Shown here: positions 22,187 through 32,959 of the stretch, piece by piece
How the letters are laid out: each line of letters starts with the position of its first letter
Numbering within the stretch: position 1 is the first letter of the stretch
NCBI GenBank assembly: GCA_037974665.1
Contig: CM075771.1
Span: forward strand, 20,309,425 to 20,373,424
Reading direction: 5' to 3'
DNA length: 64,000 bases
DNA from: Ehretia macrophylla
Lineage: Eukaryota > Streptophyta > Magnoliopsida > Boraginales > Ehretiaceae
Position numbers and translations under genes: made by a program
The notes under the pieces: model-generated
What the model saw: the letters and a program-made list of their open reading frames with translations, nothing else
The model's database searches: none
Told to the model about the DNA's origin: nothing

Positions 22187-23121
22187 TTGGCAGCCCGGAC
22201 CAAGATAAGGATTGCCCTCATAGCCTTTGTTGCAGCTGCAACGGTACCCTCCTAAACCGCTTGTTGAATTAACGCAAACACTATTTGCTTTACACGCATA
22301 CTCTTTTGACTTTTCGGCTTCTCCGCAACTCGAGCTCCCAATCGCCCAGTCTAACACTATGGGAACACTAGCCAAGATCCTGCGCTCAAACTCAGGATCC
22401 TGGAGATCTGTCACCCCACCGAATGTAAAACGGTCTTGTTCACCAAGAAAGCCATAGCTGCAATTACTGAATGAGTTGACCTCGATTCCATTTTTCGCAC
22501 TGCTGATGGTAGAGTTATAGAACCTTCGAATCTTTGGTATAGATACTTGACAACACCCAATGCCAGAGCAAGACCCATTAATCACATCATCTAATTTGGA
22601 ACAGGACGATACGCATCCAGTGTAGCTCCTCCAATTTCTATCACCTACATAACCAATGGCATCGCAGCTGATGAGGGTGAACTTGTTTGCGTCTGAGAAG
22701 GAGTATGGAGTTTCTTTTCCTAGATCTACAGAAGTCCATCGATTGTCATAATATGTTATTGCACCTGATGAATCGTAGTAGCACCGCTTGGCGATGATAG
22801 TATCAACACGCAGTTGGGTATTTGAAATATCATATACCTCAATGTTACCTACGAAGGGCTTCGGAGGGTCGGAAGAATTGTTGCATATGATTTCGAACCC
22901 GGGGTCTAATGCGCAAGCTGTTCCTATGCCAAATGGGTATGGAATCGTCAGGTTTCCGCATTTAGTTGCGCAATGTTCATGCTTGGCTCTAACGGGAGCT
23001 TTTAGTATAGAGTGCGTATTGTCGGTTGTATTGGTTGAGGTGGTGGTATTAGTCTCGGTTGTGGCTAGCATCAACACTACAGGCCAACAGTGGAGAAACC
23101 GGGCAACTCGCGCGGAAGCAT
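22187..23121 (-). CDS. Gene A exon 1: signal peptide region, GUB_WAK domain, EGF-like repeat
   Basis: From the Met at 23077 the exon reads an Asn/Thr-rich stretch, then the cysteine-rich GUB_WAK domain ('[13 protein letters not shown]'), many N-glycosylation sites, the '[13 protein letters not shown]' segment typical of WAK proteins, and an EGF-like repeat ending '[13 protein letters not shown]'. The exon ends 'CAAG|GTTGTT'. It is part of a damaged gene: the hydrophobic leader '[12 protein letters not shown]' exists, but no in-frame Met precedes it, unlike gene C. Identity to gene C is high throughout. Confidence 0.85.
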
Positions 23122-24969
23122 TTTGTTTGAAGTTATGATTGAAAGATCAAAGATTAATGGGGAAGACTTCATTAGAAAAAGACGAGTAAGAGTTATATTG
23201 CAATAATATGCAAGGGCTATGATCAAAGTTACACTCAACTCTCACCACATTTATAGACTTGTTGGATAAAACTGCACGGCAACATATCGTTTTCTTCGTG
23301 GAATTATTTTCAGTAATCGTATTATAATCGCAAAGCACGTCATATATAGAGTCCTCATGAATATTAGAATAGATCCGAGAGATAAGAATGTCAATGAACT
23401 TTCGGGTCTATCTTAATTACACGGGAGTCTTCATATTTGTTATTGAGGACAAAAGACAGCGAAAGATGACAGTGACGAAAAATACTACCTAGAGTTTTAG
23501 TGAACTTGATTTAGCAGATCCAGTTATATTACGTCCGATGTTAATGTCGACATACATACGATGTCTATTTCCTTCCTCTTTAATTTCATAATTCCAAATT
23601 ATTGTTTCTTTCTCCAATTAACACTCCCAGGAAATTAAACACCCAATACCTCGAAGCATCATCCATAACTTCTTACATTTGCCTTCACATCTCACAAATA
23701 AATAAAATAGTAGGAATAAATAAATTTCTCAGACATTCCATTCCGCTTCCTCGGGTAAAGAAAATTTCTAAAATATTCATTTTCTTTTCCTCGGCTATTT
23801 GTTAATCAAATGCAAATCAAAAGGAAGATTGGGAGAAACGGGGAATAAGGGAATTAGGAGGGGAGGAAATTCAATAATTTGTTTTGTGGGAATGTTAGTA
23901 GTGATATGGGTAGAGATCCGACCCGGCGTAGACTCGACCCGCTAATTTGGCCTGAATCGATTCGATAACCTAGTGGACAATTCCATGGCTCATAAGTGGG
24001 ACCCGCAACATGACTTCTTGGTGACAGAGTCAAATCATGTAGGGACTACCAAGACATACTTAAGGTACACTTAAGGCAAGAATGTTATTATTATAAATAG
24101 TCTATTCAATACACCAATTAAGGTAATTCATTTATTGTCCACTTTCTCTATACTTATTCATGAATATTTCAGCTCAAATCATTTAATTGAGGAAGTCCCC
24201 TAGTCATAACCCCGTGATTCCTTTCCTTTGTTTTACTAGGAAGAGAGGAAGGAAATTAGAAAGTGAATTGCAATCTCTTCACTCTCCTAATTTCCATTCC
24301 ACGTCTCATCCTTGTCTACCCTTTTCCCCGTCCTTTCCCTCCTTTGAACCACACGGCAACATGTCCTTCTCTGCGCACTGCAACAATTTTGACCTAATCA
24401 TAAAACAACACAGACCTTGACCAAAAAAAAAAAGGTAAAACAGCACATCAAAGTCCCCCAGAGACAACAAGAGGTTAATTAGTCATTTTCATTTACACAA
24501 TGAACTTGCGGGTCAATCTCAATATGGAAATATACAGAGGTTCACAAATTTAGTTATTGATGGACAAAAGACAGAGACGATAGACCAGTGATTTATCAGT
24601 GAAGTTCATATCCTTGTCAAGTGTAATTCCAGGCCTACCAAGAGTTAAGATGTAGACTTACAATTGACGAGAGATACTATCGGGAATTTACATTGTGGAC
24701 ATAATTTAGAAGATTGATATTCACGTGATTATGAAAGTTGACAGACCGTTACCTTTTTTTCTTTTTTTTTTGAAAAAAAAAAGTCCTAATGATTAACTTC
24801 CTGAGGGTTGTTTATAGATCTAAATATTTTATAAGTAAATAATTATTACATACACTTATCTCATGATCTGCAACACAATTAATATTTTTTCTTTACCGAT
24901 TTGAGATATTCACTTTTTAAATTTTAGACAAACTACCCTTGACTATTTATAATCATCATATTTTTTCAA
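23122..24969. other. Upstream region of gene A; no gene seen
   Basis: This is the presumed promoter and 5' region of gene A plus intergenic DNA. A motif 'tattataaatagtc' near 24092 is TATA-like but lies on the plus strand, so it does not serve gene A. Sequence at about 23385-23530 ('caatgaacttt.cgggtc', 'ggacaaaagacag') recurs in diverged form at 24500-24650, so part of the region is a local duplication. No reading frame is convincing. Confidence 0.45.
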
Positions 24970-25700
24970 AAGTCATATTACCTGCCTTGGTAAATTTCCA
25001 GCAAACAACCAACTAATGGTAGACGGTTTTCGCAATACCGCTTGTAAAGGATTACTTTTACCAGCGGATTAGGGTCATCTTCATATCTAATTTAGCTTCC
25101 CCAACTGAGGCCCCAATGAGCAGTCCACGGAACTGCATCTCAAGGGAGTAGTTCATCACTACTTTTTCAGTCAATTTGTGAAGAAAAGAAGGAGAAGTGA
25201 TAACATAACTTTTCGGTTAGAGGTTCTGGATTCTGCTTCTACATCCTCTTTGCGTTGCTTTCGAAGAAGACGCATAGCGTTTTTAGTTACAGCTGCTAAG
25301 AAATAATTTACTTTTTTAAGGATGCTTATATATTAAATGCTAAATTATTGTTTCATACAGATTACTTAGGGAGGTTTAGATATTAATTAAATTAGTATGG
25401 CAGAATATGGACCCAGTTATTCCCACTTCGATCTGGCTGTTTTGACCAAATATTCATTTGAGGCCTATATTATACGTACACAGCTCGATCATTTTCAACT
25501 TTACTGAATTGCTTTTGCGTAAAATTAAGATGCCCCACATTCGAGAGTCACAGGGTTTTATAAAGCGTTTGTAGTGGACAAGAATATAATCATTGAATGA
25601 ATATTGGGTTCTTGAATCTAAGCATCAATAAGTGAATGATTAGAGCACCCAACTCCATATATATATATATATGCTCCTATTATTTTATAATTTCTACAAG
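24970..25700. repeat. Orphan copy of the WAK-gene 3' flank
   Basis: This matches the downstream flanks of the cluster genes (15040-15740, 29840-31310, 49600-50280): 'aaatttccagcaaacaac', 'atggtagacggtttt', 'gattagagcacccaact'. No WAK coding sequence follows at 25700 and beyond, where one would be expected on the minus strand. A short (AT)n run lies near 25655. Confidence 0.7.
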
Positions 25701-26717
25701 AATGTTTTTGTAATTTAATTGAAAGGGAATGAGCATCGGAGTAAGTGTTCCAAAACATAAGTAGTAGGATACAATATGACAATATGCATGGATTTCAACT
25801 TTTATATAGCAGCCATGCATTGAAATTCGTACATTATGGTAGAAAGATGGATCTTGTAATACGCTTCGGCTTCCACCTGTGATATCCAATAGCAGGCCAG
25901 GGAAGTCGCTGCAGCCGTGTAATTGTAACACGAGAGAGAAGAATGGCAATGATTTATGTGGGTCAATCTCACACCGCGTTCCAGAATCTTAACTTTTGGT
26001 AGACGAAAGAACACGGCAGTGATTTATGTGGGTCAAGCTCATGTCGTCGTAGGGCCTAGCAAGAGTTATGATCTTGACTTGCTGTTGACGACAAAGCTCC
26101 CTAGACTTTTCAAAAAAATGGTTTAGAATAGAGATATTATACCGATATCATTGTCAACAGACGACTTCTAATTCTTTTTTTTTTTTTCTTTTTCTTTTTT
26201 TCTAATGACAACAATAAATTTACCCCCATAAACATGGACGGATTTATTTTGGAGTAGCCCCACAAAGTTATATTATATATGTATTTTGTGTTTAAAAAAT
26301 AATTACCCCTAAAAGTCCAATTAATTTTGATATCAAAATTACATAATTTCATAGGCTTAATTTTGTTAAACTTTATAATTTAATTTTGAATTGAAACAAA
26401 TTAGAATTCTCAACTATTTACAACATTTAGATGAGAAAATGTTTTTAAAAACAACAAATTAAAATACTTTTTGTATCAATTATTACAAAAAAAATTGTCA
26501 AATGCGTGTTTCAGAATCTTAATTCTTGGTAGACAAAAGAACACGGCAGTGATTTATGTGGGTCAAGCTCATATCGCCGTAGGGCCTAGCAAGAGTTATC
26601 GTCTTGTCTTATCGTTGACGACAGAAGCTACCTAGACTTTTCGTAAACATTTAGAATATAGATATTACTATCGATATCAATGTCAACAAACAACTGCTAA
26701 TTCAATTTTTTTTTCTA

Positions 26718-27098
26718 GGCTTTGTTTGTTTGTAGTAAAATATTTTTTGAATTTTTTGATGTTTGATAATACAAAAAATTTGGTTAATCAGAAATATTTT
26801 CGGTCAAATAAAAATTTTAGTTTAAAAGAGTAAAAAATATTTTCTTATCTTTTTGGAGATAAAAATATTTTTCAGAACTCACCCACTTAATCCCTACCCC
26901 ACCGCACCCTCCAACCCCACCCTCTATCATCACAATTAATATATATATTATATGTGTATTTTATTTTATTTTATAAAATCTCATGTCAAAATTATTTTTT
27001 ACAGTACATTCATTTACCATAAAATGTTTTACAAAATTCTATTTTTTAGAAAAATATTTTCCTAAAAAAAAATTATTTTAAGGCAAACAAACGAAACC
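26718..27098. mobile_element. Harbinger/Tourist-like MITE
   Basis: Inverted ends 'ggctttgtttgtttg' and '...caaacaaacgaaacc' are flanked by a 3-bp CTA (26715-26717, 27099-27101). Tandem unit 1 of the same repeat has one uninterrupted 'ttctaatgacaac' at the equivalent place. It is 381 bp and non-coding. 3-bp duplications and GG(C/G)...TTTGTTTG ends suit PIF/Harbinger. Confidence 0.82.
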
Positions 27099-27288
27099 CT
27101 AATGACAACAATAAATTCACCCCAGAGACATGGGCGGATTTATATTGGAGTAGCCTCACAAAGTTATATTATATTTGTATTTTGCGTCCAATTAATAATT
27201 ACCCCTAACAGCCCAATTAGTTTTGATATATATCAAAGTTACATTATTTCATAGGCTTAATTTTGTTAAAATTTAGAGTTTAATAAAT

Positions 27289-27720
27289 GGAAAATCTCAC
27301 AATTAGTCCCTATTGTTTACTTGTTTGAGACAATTAGTTTATATTATTTTAGAAGTCATATGGTTAGTCTTTATTATTTGTAAAAGTCTCACCATTAGTC
27401 CCTATTGTTTCAGAAGTTATGAGGTTAGTCCTCATTATTTGTGAAAGTCTCATTATTAGTCCCTATTGTTTGTAAATATTTTACTATTAGTTCCTATTAT
27501 TTATAAAAGTCTCACAACTATTAGTGAGATATTTACAAATATTGTGGACTAATAGAGAGACTTTTGCAAACAATATGAATTAAATGGATAACTTTTGAAA
27601 CAATAGGGATTACTGGTGGAACTTTTACAAACAATATAGACTAATCGCATGACTTCTAAAATAATGAAGACTATTTATCCAAAATTTGTAAATAATAGAG
27701 ACTATTTGTCCAATTTATCC
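27289..27720. mobile_element. Foldback Mutator-like MITE with internal repeats
   Basis: It is flanked by TTTAATAAAT on both sides (27279-27288, 27721-27730; 9-10 bp), and the outer ends begin GGA on both strands. The left half repeats 'agtccctattgttt...aaaagtctca' several times; the right half carries the same phrase inverted ('acaatagggatta', 'gagacttttgcaaacaat'). The transcript would fold into a long hairpin. Confidence 0.82.
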
Positions 27721-28503
27721 TTTAATAAATTCTTTTGAATTGAAACAAATTAAAATTCTCAACTCTTCACGACGTTTAGATGAGAAAATGTTTTTAAAAT
27801 CAACAAATTAAAATGATTTAGAAGAGTGATATTACTTGTGATATCAGTGTCAACAAACGGCTTCCATTTCCTTTCTTTTTAATTTTATTTTTATTTTTAT
27901 TTTTAATGACAACAATGAGTTCACCCTAGATACCTAGGTGGATTTATATTGGAGTACCTCCGGTATTTAAATTATATATGTATTTTTTATCGAAATAAAT
28001 AGTTAGTCCCAACCGCCCAATTAATTGTGATATTTGAAATTACAAAATTTCATTAGGCTTAATTTTGTTAAGCTATAGATTTCAACATTTTTTTTTTTGA
28101 ATTGAGAAGAAATTAGAATTCTTGACTTTTTACAACGTCAAGATAAGGAACTGTTTTTAGGAACATCAAATTAAAATGCTTTTTGTATCAATTTTCACGT
28201 AATCATTTATATCCTGAAATGAATTCATCAAAATCAGTGTTATAAACATATCCGTATATGCATATCATTTTGTGCTTACTTTTATGAACCTATAGCCTCC
28301 ATTGGCCCCACAAAGTTAATTAAATTATATGTGTATTTTTATCTAAAAGGTAATTAATCCTCACAACTCAATTAATTTTACTATTCAAAGTTACATAGTT
28401 TGGATAGATTTAATTTTGTTAAATTCTAAGTTTAATAGTTAATTAGTTTGGATAGACTTAATTTTGTTAAATTCTAAAGTTCAATAAGTTACATAGTTTG
28501 GAT

Positions 28504-29816
28504 TAGAGGTGGCATTTGGGTTGGGCCGACACAGACCCAGCACAGCCCAGCACAGCCCAGCACACGAAAATTCGGGTCCAGCCCAGCTCAGTTGGTAGTG
28601 GACTCGACTCGGCCCAACCCACCACATATGTGTGGGCCGAGCTGGGTCCTATAATTTCTGACCCAGCCCATTTGAGTCTAGGCCCATTTGAGTTCAGGCC
28701 CAGCTCAGCCCAGCCCATGAACCCAGCCCAACCCAGCTCGAGCCCAGCACAGGCCCAGCTCGTGCCCAGATAAGGCCCATTTTGAGCCCAGATAAGGCCC
28801 ATCTTGAGCTCAACTCGATTTCAACACAAATTAAGCACATTTGAGCTCACTCATTAAAATAAATTAAAATATTATACTTTATGTATGCAATGCAAATTGT
28901 AGTAACTATTTTTTTAAAAAACAAACTAGCAAGTTGTAGTAATTATATTTTTTAACAAACTAATAATAAAAAGTAGCAAATGTATTTCTTAAGTTAATAT
29001 TAAATGACTTGTTATCAAACCTTTTTTATAATATTGCAAGTTTGCAACTTGCAACTTTAAATCCCTTCATACAATTTTTTTTAAAAGATCTTAGGTACAA
29101 TTTTTTTATAATTTTTATAATTGTACATATAATTTTTCCTATAAATACTTAGTAACAGTGTTTACTCACTTAGTATATTCAACTTTATTTTACTACAAGT
29201 CTACAACATTATATATAACTATGTCATGGAAGAATAAAATCTTTCACGATGATTACATTCGTTAGAAGTTTGGAATCATCTTACGTACTTTAAAGAACAT
29301 GGGTATGTAATTTGTAACTATTATCAACATCAATATATATTTCTACGTAGATTTGATATTATCAATTTACAGTAGCTTTCCTCAAGCATTTATGAAATAT
29401 TTTATTTTCATATTTATATCACTAATGTACTTGTGTCTCATTAACTTGTAATTTGTTATATTGTGTTGTATTTTATTATTTAAGTTAATTATTAATATCA
29501 TCAATCAACTTGTGTATTGTTTCGTTAATAGTTAAATTAACTTTCTTTTAAAAAAAAATTTTAAATTTTAATATATATATATATGTATATATGTATATAT
29601 GTATATATGTATATGGGCTAGCCCAACCCAGCCCATCTCAGCTCGTGACTCGTGATAGCGGGTTCGTGGGTCGAGCTAGGTTCTATATTCTAAAAATTGA
29701 GCCCAGCTCAGCTCGACTCACCAAACATATGTGCCGAAGCCGGGCTCAATTTTATTGACACACAATTCGGCCGGATCGTGTCGTGCTGGGCCAGGCTGGC
29801 CCAAATGCCACCCCTA
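28504..29816. mobile_element. hAT-type non-autonomous element, copy 2 (inverted relative to copy 1)
   Basis: The ends are 'tagaggtggcatttggg' and '...cccaaatgccacccta'-type inverted sequence ending at 29816, flanked by a perfect 8-bp GTTTGGAT (28496-28503 and 29817-29824). The interior is the reverse complement of copy 1 (12336-13523), for example 'ttgcaagtttgcaacttgc'. The left subterminal region is full of 'gcccagc(c/t)c' motifs. There is no transposase. Confidence 0.93.
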
Positions 29817-29824
29817 GTTTGGAT

Positions 29825-30019
29825 AGACTTAATTTTGTTAAATTCTAAAGTTCAATATGCTTTTGGAGATGTTCTTCTTTTCTTTGTCTTTTTTTTTTTC
29901 GATTGGCTTTTGGAAAAGACGAACAACGTTTTTATACAAAAAGTATTTAACCAAAGGGGAAATAAACTAATTATGGCTGTTAAGTAGTATTTTATTAATT
30001 AAGGATGACTTAAGTGCTA
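29825..30019. repeat. Remainder of gene C 3' flank, outer part
   Basis: This short stretch continues the tandem unit ('ggatagacttaattttg') and then the WAK-gene 3' flank (reads like 15240-15350). It is interrupted by the inverted-repeat element at 30020. No gene. Confidence 0.55.
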
Positions 30020-30569
30020 ATGTACCGATTGGTATACTGGAATGAGGTTTGGAATGGAATAACATTCCCAATTATTTTTTATTCCCATGCTTGGTATAAA
30101 GGAATAAACTTGGGAATCTTATTCCCAAGGTAATCACATTCCCACGTATATGAGAATAGCCATACCAGAGCAAACTCATCGGAATGGGCCATTCCCATGT
30201 ATTTGGGAATATATTTGACTATCATACCCTCATATTCAATAATAATAATAATAATAACAAAAAAAATAACAATAATAATAATAATTATTATTATAAAATA
30301 CTAATAATTATTATAAAAATATAAATAAATATAATATAAATAATTATAAAAAAGTAATGTTTATTATTAAATTAAAAAAATTATTATTATTATTTTTATT
30401 TTTAATAATAATATTATTATTATTATAGAAAAATATTTTAATAATAATAATTATTATTATTATTAAAAAATAAAAATAAAATCAAAAAATAAAAATAAAA
30501 TAAAAATAAAATTAATAATAATAATAATAGTCAATAAAATTAAAATAACAAAATAATAATAGTGATTGA

Positions 30570-30646
<77 letters not shown>

Positions 30647-31168
30647 TAATAATAATAACAAAAAAAATAATAATAATAACAATAATAATAATTAAAAAAT
30701 ATAATAATTATTATTACTATAAAGTACTAATTATTATTATAAAAATATAAAAAAATATAATATAAATTATTATTAAAAAATAATAATTATTATTAAATAA
30801 AAAATATTATTTTTATTTTTATTTTTAATAATAATAATAATTATTATTATTATTAAAAATTAAATATAAAATCAAAAACTAAAAATAAAATAAAAATAAA
30901 AGTAATAATAATAATAATAATCAATAAAATTAAAATAAAAAAATAATAATAGTGATTGAAATAATAATAATAATAATAAAAAGTAATATTGTCATATTTT
31001 TAATACTATAATAATAAAAGGGCAATCTTGTCATATTATATAAGGTATTACTATTACTATTCTTCATTCCTAGAACATACCAAAAATGTTATTTGCATTC
31101 CCAGGTTCATTCAATTCCTTAGCCCATTCTATTCATGTCCAAATTCATTTCAGTATACCAATCGCTAC
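30020..31168. mobile_element. Inverted-repeat element with an AAT/ATT microsatellite core
   Basis: Inverted ends 'cgattggtatactggaatg' and '...tttcagtataccaatcg' bound 1.15 kb that is absent from the equivalent place at 15350, 25350 and 49900. Between the ends lie 'gggaat/attccc' motifs and about 750 bp of AAT/ATT triplets (30230-31015), including an uninterrupted (AAT)n near 30570-30640. The target duplication is unclear, possibly CTA, so the superfamily is not fixed. The long poly-Ile reading frame here is a repeat artefact. Confidence 0.7.
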
Positions 31169-31710
31169 CTAAATTATTGTTTCCTACTCATAACTAGGGT
31201 GGTTTCAAGATTAAACTATTATGTGAGAGAATGGGCTTACTTATTCCAACTTCGATATGGTTCTTTTGACCAAATATTCAGTTGAGGCCCATTTTGTTTA
31301 GAACTTTCCAAATTTTTTTACCCTTTTGTTGTTCTAATATACAAGGATTCAATTTCACAAAAAGGAAAAAGGGGTCTGATTTTGATTAACATCATAGTGG
31401 TTTTTAACCTGATTTTAGTGGGATACAAAGTATTTTTTTCCACATAATTGAGCCATCCATACTAAAAAGAAACACTGATTATATAGTAGTAAAAAGCAAC
31501 GAGAAGGAAATCAATACACCAGTGCATGCGCTAGCAAACATGCCTCTAAATATTGTTCTAAACTTTCTGAAAATAAGTAAAAAAAAATAGAAAACGATAT
31601 TTTTCTACACTACTTCCTAGATAGATTGGCTTTCCCTTTTGAGTACTTCCTGTCTTGTACTTTATTTCATGTAAGACTTTATTGATTGTTTTAGTCCATC
31701 GAACATCCTC
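31169..31710. other. 3' flank of gene C
   Basis: This is the conserved WAK-gene downstream region ('aagggtggtt', 'ttttgaccaaatattca', 'gaggccca'). It likely includes the 3' UTR of gene C; no polyadenylation signal can be fixed. No gene. Confidence 0.6.
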
Positions 31711-32959
31711 TCAACGAGCACTATTTGTAGAAAACATCATCGGAGTAGTATCTAATTCCAAGCTGTATTGTCCAGAGATATTAGAAGTATTGGTATGATA
31801 AGGACTTAATTGAACAGTGTAAAGATCTCTTACTTCAGTTTCATCATAAATGTTTGTTACTTCATTCTCAACCATTAAGCCTGCAACCTCGTTATTAGCT
31901 TGTGGTTGTGCCCAAGGATGCCTGTTGAACTTTCTTAAACTTTCAAGTTCCATTGTCACTTCTTTCATTGTAGGCCTATTTTCACTATTCAAATAAAGAC
32001 ATCTCTTTATCAGCTCAGCAAATGCTTGGAATTGTTCTAGCGACCCTTCCTTTACAATTCGAGAATCAAGAATTTGGAACAAGCGATTCTCCTTCAAGGA
32101 TGTGACAACATAGGTGGCCAAGTTTCTTTCTTCTTGGCTTCTTTCTATAGAAAGAGGCTTTTTCCCAGTCAACAATTCCGCAAGAACTACTCCAAAGCTA
32201 TATACATCGCTTTTCTCTGTCAATTGGTTAGTATGAAAATATTCAGGATCCAAATAGCCTAATGTTCCTTGAACTAATGTGGTCACTTGCGTTTGATCCA
32301 AGGGGACCAATCTTGAGGCTCCAAAATCTGATATTTTGCTGTGTGATAATCATCTAATAATATGTTTGTTGACTTAATATCTCTATGGATAATAGGCTTG
32401 GAAATTGTAGAATGAAGATAAGCTAGTGCACCCGCAGCTTCAGCGGCTACTCGCAAACTATTCTCCCATGAGAGCCAAGATGTTCCACTTTTAAAAATGT
32501 GGTTGAACAAAGTTCCATTCGATACATATTCATACACTAACAAAGGAACTTCAGCTTCTAAACAACACCCCAAAAGCTTCACAATGTTTCGATGGTTCAC
32601 TTGTGTAAGAATAATCACCTCATTAATGAACTGTTCTATTTGACTCTTATCCATTATTCTAGATTTTTTAATTGCAATTATTCGTTTGTCCAACATAATT
32701 CCCTTGTAGACTGTACCATATCCACCTCGACCAAGAATCCTATCTTCAGCATAATTGTTACTCGCTTTCTCTAGCTCTTCAAAGGTGAAAATTCTTGTTG
32801 ATTCTCTACCACCCTCGTTTGAATTGATTTGTTGTTTCAATAAAAAGCCTCCATTTTGCAAAAAGAATTTCTCTCTCATTTGAATAAGATTCCTCTTCTT
32901 GATAATCAAGTATATCCAACTTACCCCAATAAGTATGGACATAAAGCCAAATCCCATAC
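31711..32959 (-). CDS. Gene C exon 3: membrane helix and kinase domain
   Basis: After acceptor 'CATGCAG' come the membrane helix ('[18 protein letters not shown]'), juxtamembrane region, P-loop '[11 protein letters not shown]', catalytic Lys in 'IAIKK', '[12 protein letters not shown]', '[15 protein letters not shown]' (an RD-type kinase), '[11 protein letters not shown]' and '[10 protein letters not shown]', with a Ser/Thr-rich tail '...YSLELDTTP'. All catalytic motifs are present, but they lie in two frames split by the one-base loss before DFG. The parts read as 32283-32959 and 31711-32310. Confidence 0.88.

Larger units (their letters stand above)
16127..23121 (-). pseudogene. Gene A: WAK-like receptor kinase, damaged, with a retroelement in intron 2
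   Basis: A three-exon gene of the wall-associated kinase (WAK/WAKL) family: receptors that bind pectin or related wall material through an extracellular GUB_WAK domain and signal through a cytoplasmic Ser/Thr kinase. Exons are about 22187-23121, 21919-22086 and 16127-17372, with GT-AG splice sites that keep phase. Compared with gene C, one base is missing inside the signal peptide, leaving the first ATG (23119-23121) out of frame; translation could restart at 23077 without a signal peptide. In the kinase exon a serine codon is replaced by TGA (about 16873), the conserved glycine of the DVYSFG motif is Glu, and a one-base loss near 16270 shortens the C-terminus to a stop at 16216. Intron 2 contains about 3.9 kb of LTR-element sequence. 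Most likely a pseudogene. Confidence 0.85.
25985..28503. repeat. Diverged ~0.5-kb tandem units
   Basis: At least three, probably four, units follow one another. Each has 'gaacacggcagtgatttatg' and/or 'tgacaacaataaattcaccc', then 'ggatttatattggagtag', 'cttaattttgttaaa' and 'agatgagaaaatgttttta'. Unit 1 is about 25985-26510, unit 2 about 26511-27840 (enlarged by two MITEs), unit 3 about 27841-28220, unit 4 partial to 28503. The earlier stretch 25701-25984 holds no gene. No coding function is seen. Confidence 0.75.

Noticed and set aside
24187-24420. 77-codon open frame upstream of gene A
   Set aside because: No domain, unusual composition, and no support from the paralogous region upstream of gene C.
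28503-28802. Open frames on both strands at the hAT end
   Set aside because: They are produced by the GGGCT/AGCCC subterminal repeats of the hAT element; no known domain.
30562-30750. Open frame encoding almost pure isoleucine
   Set aside because: It is an AAT/ATT microsatellite read in one frame, not a gene.
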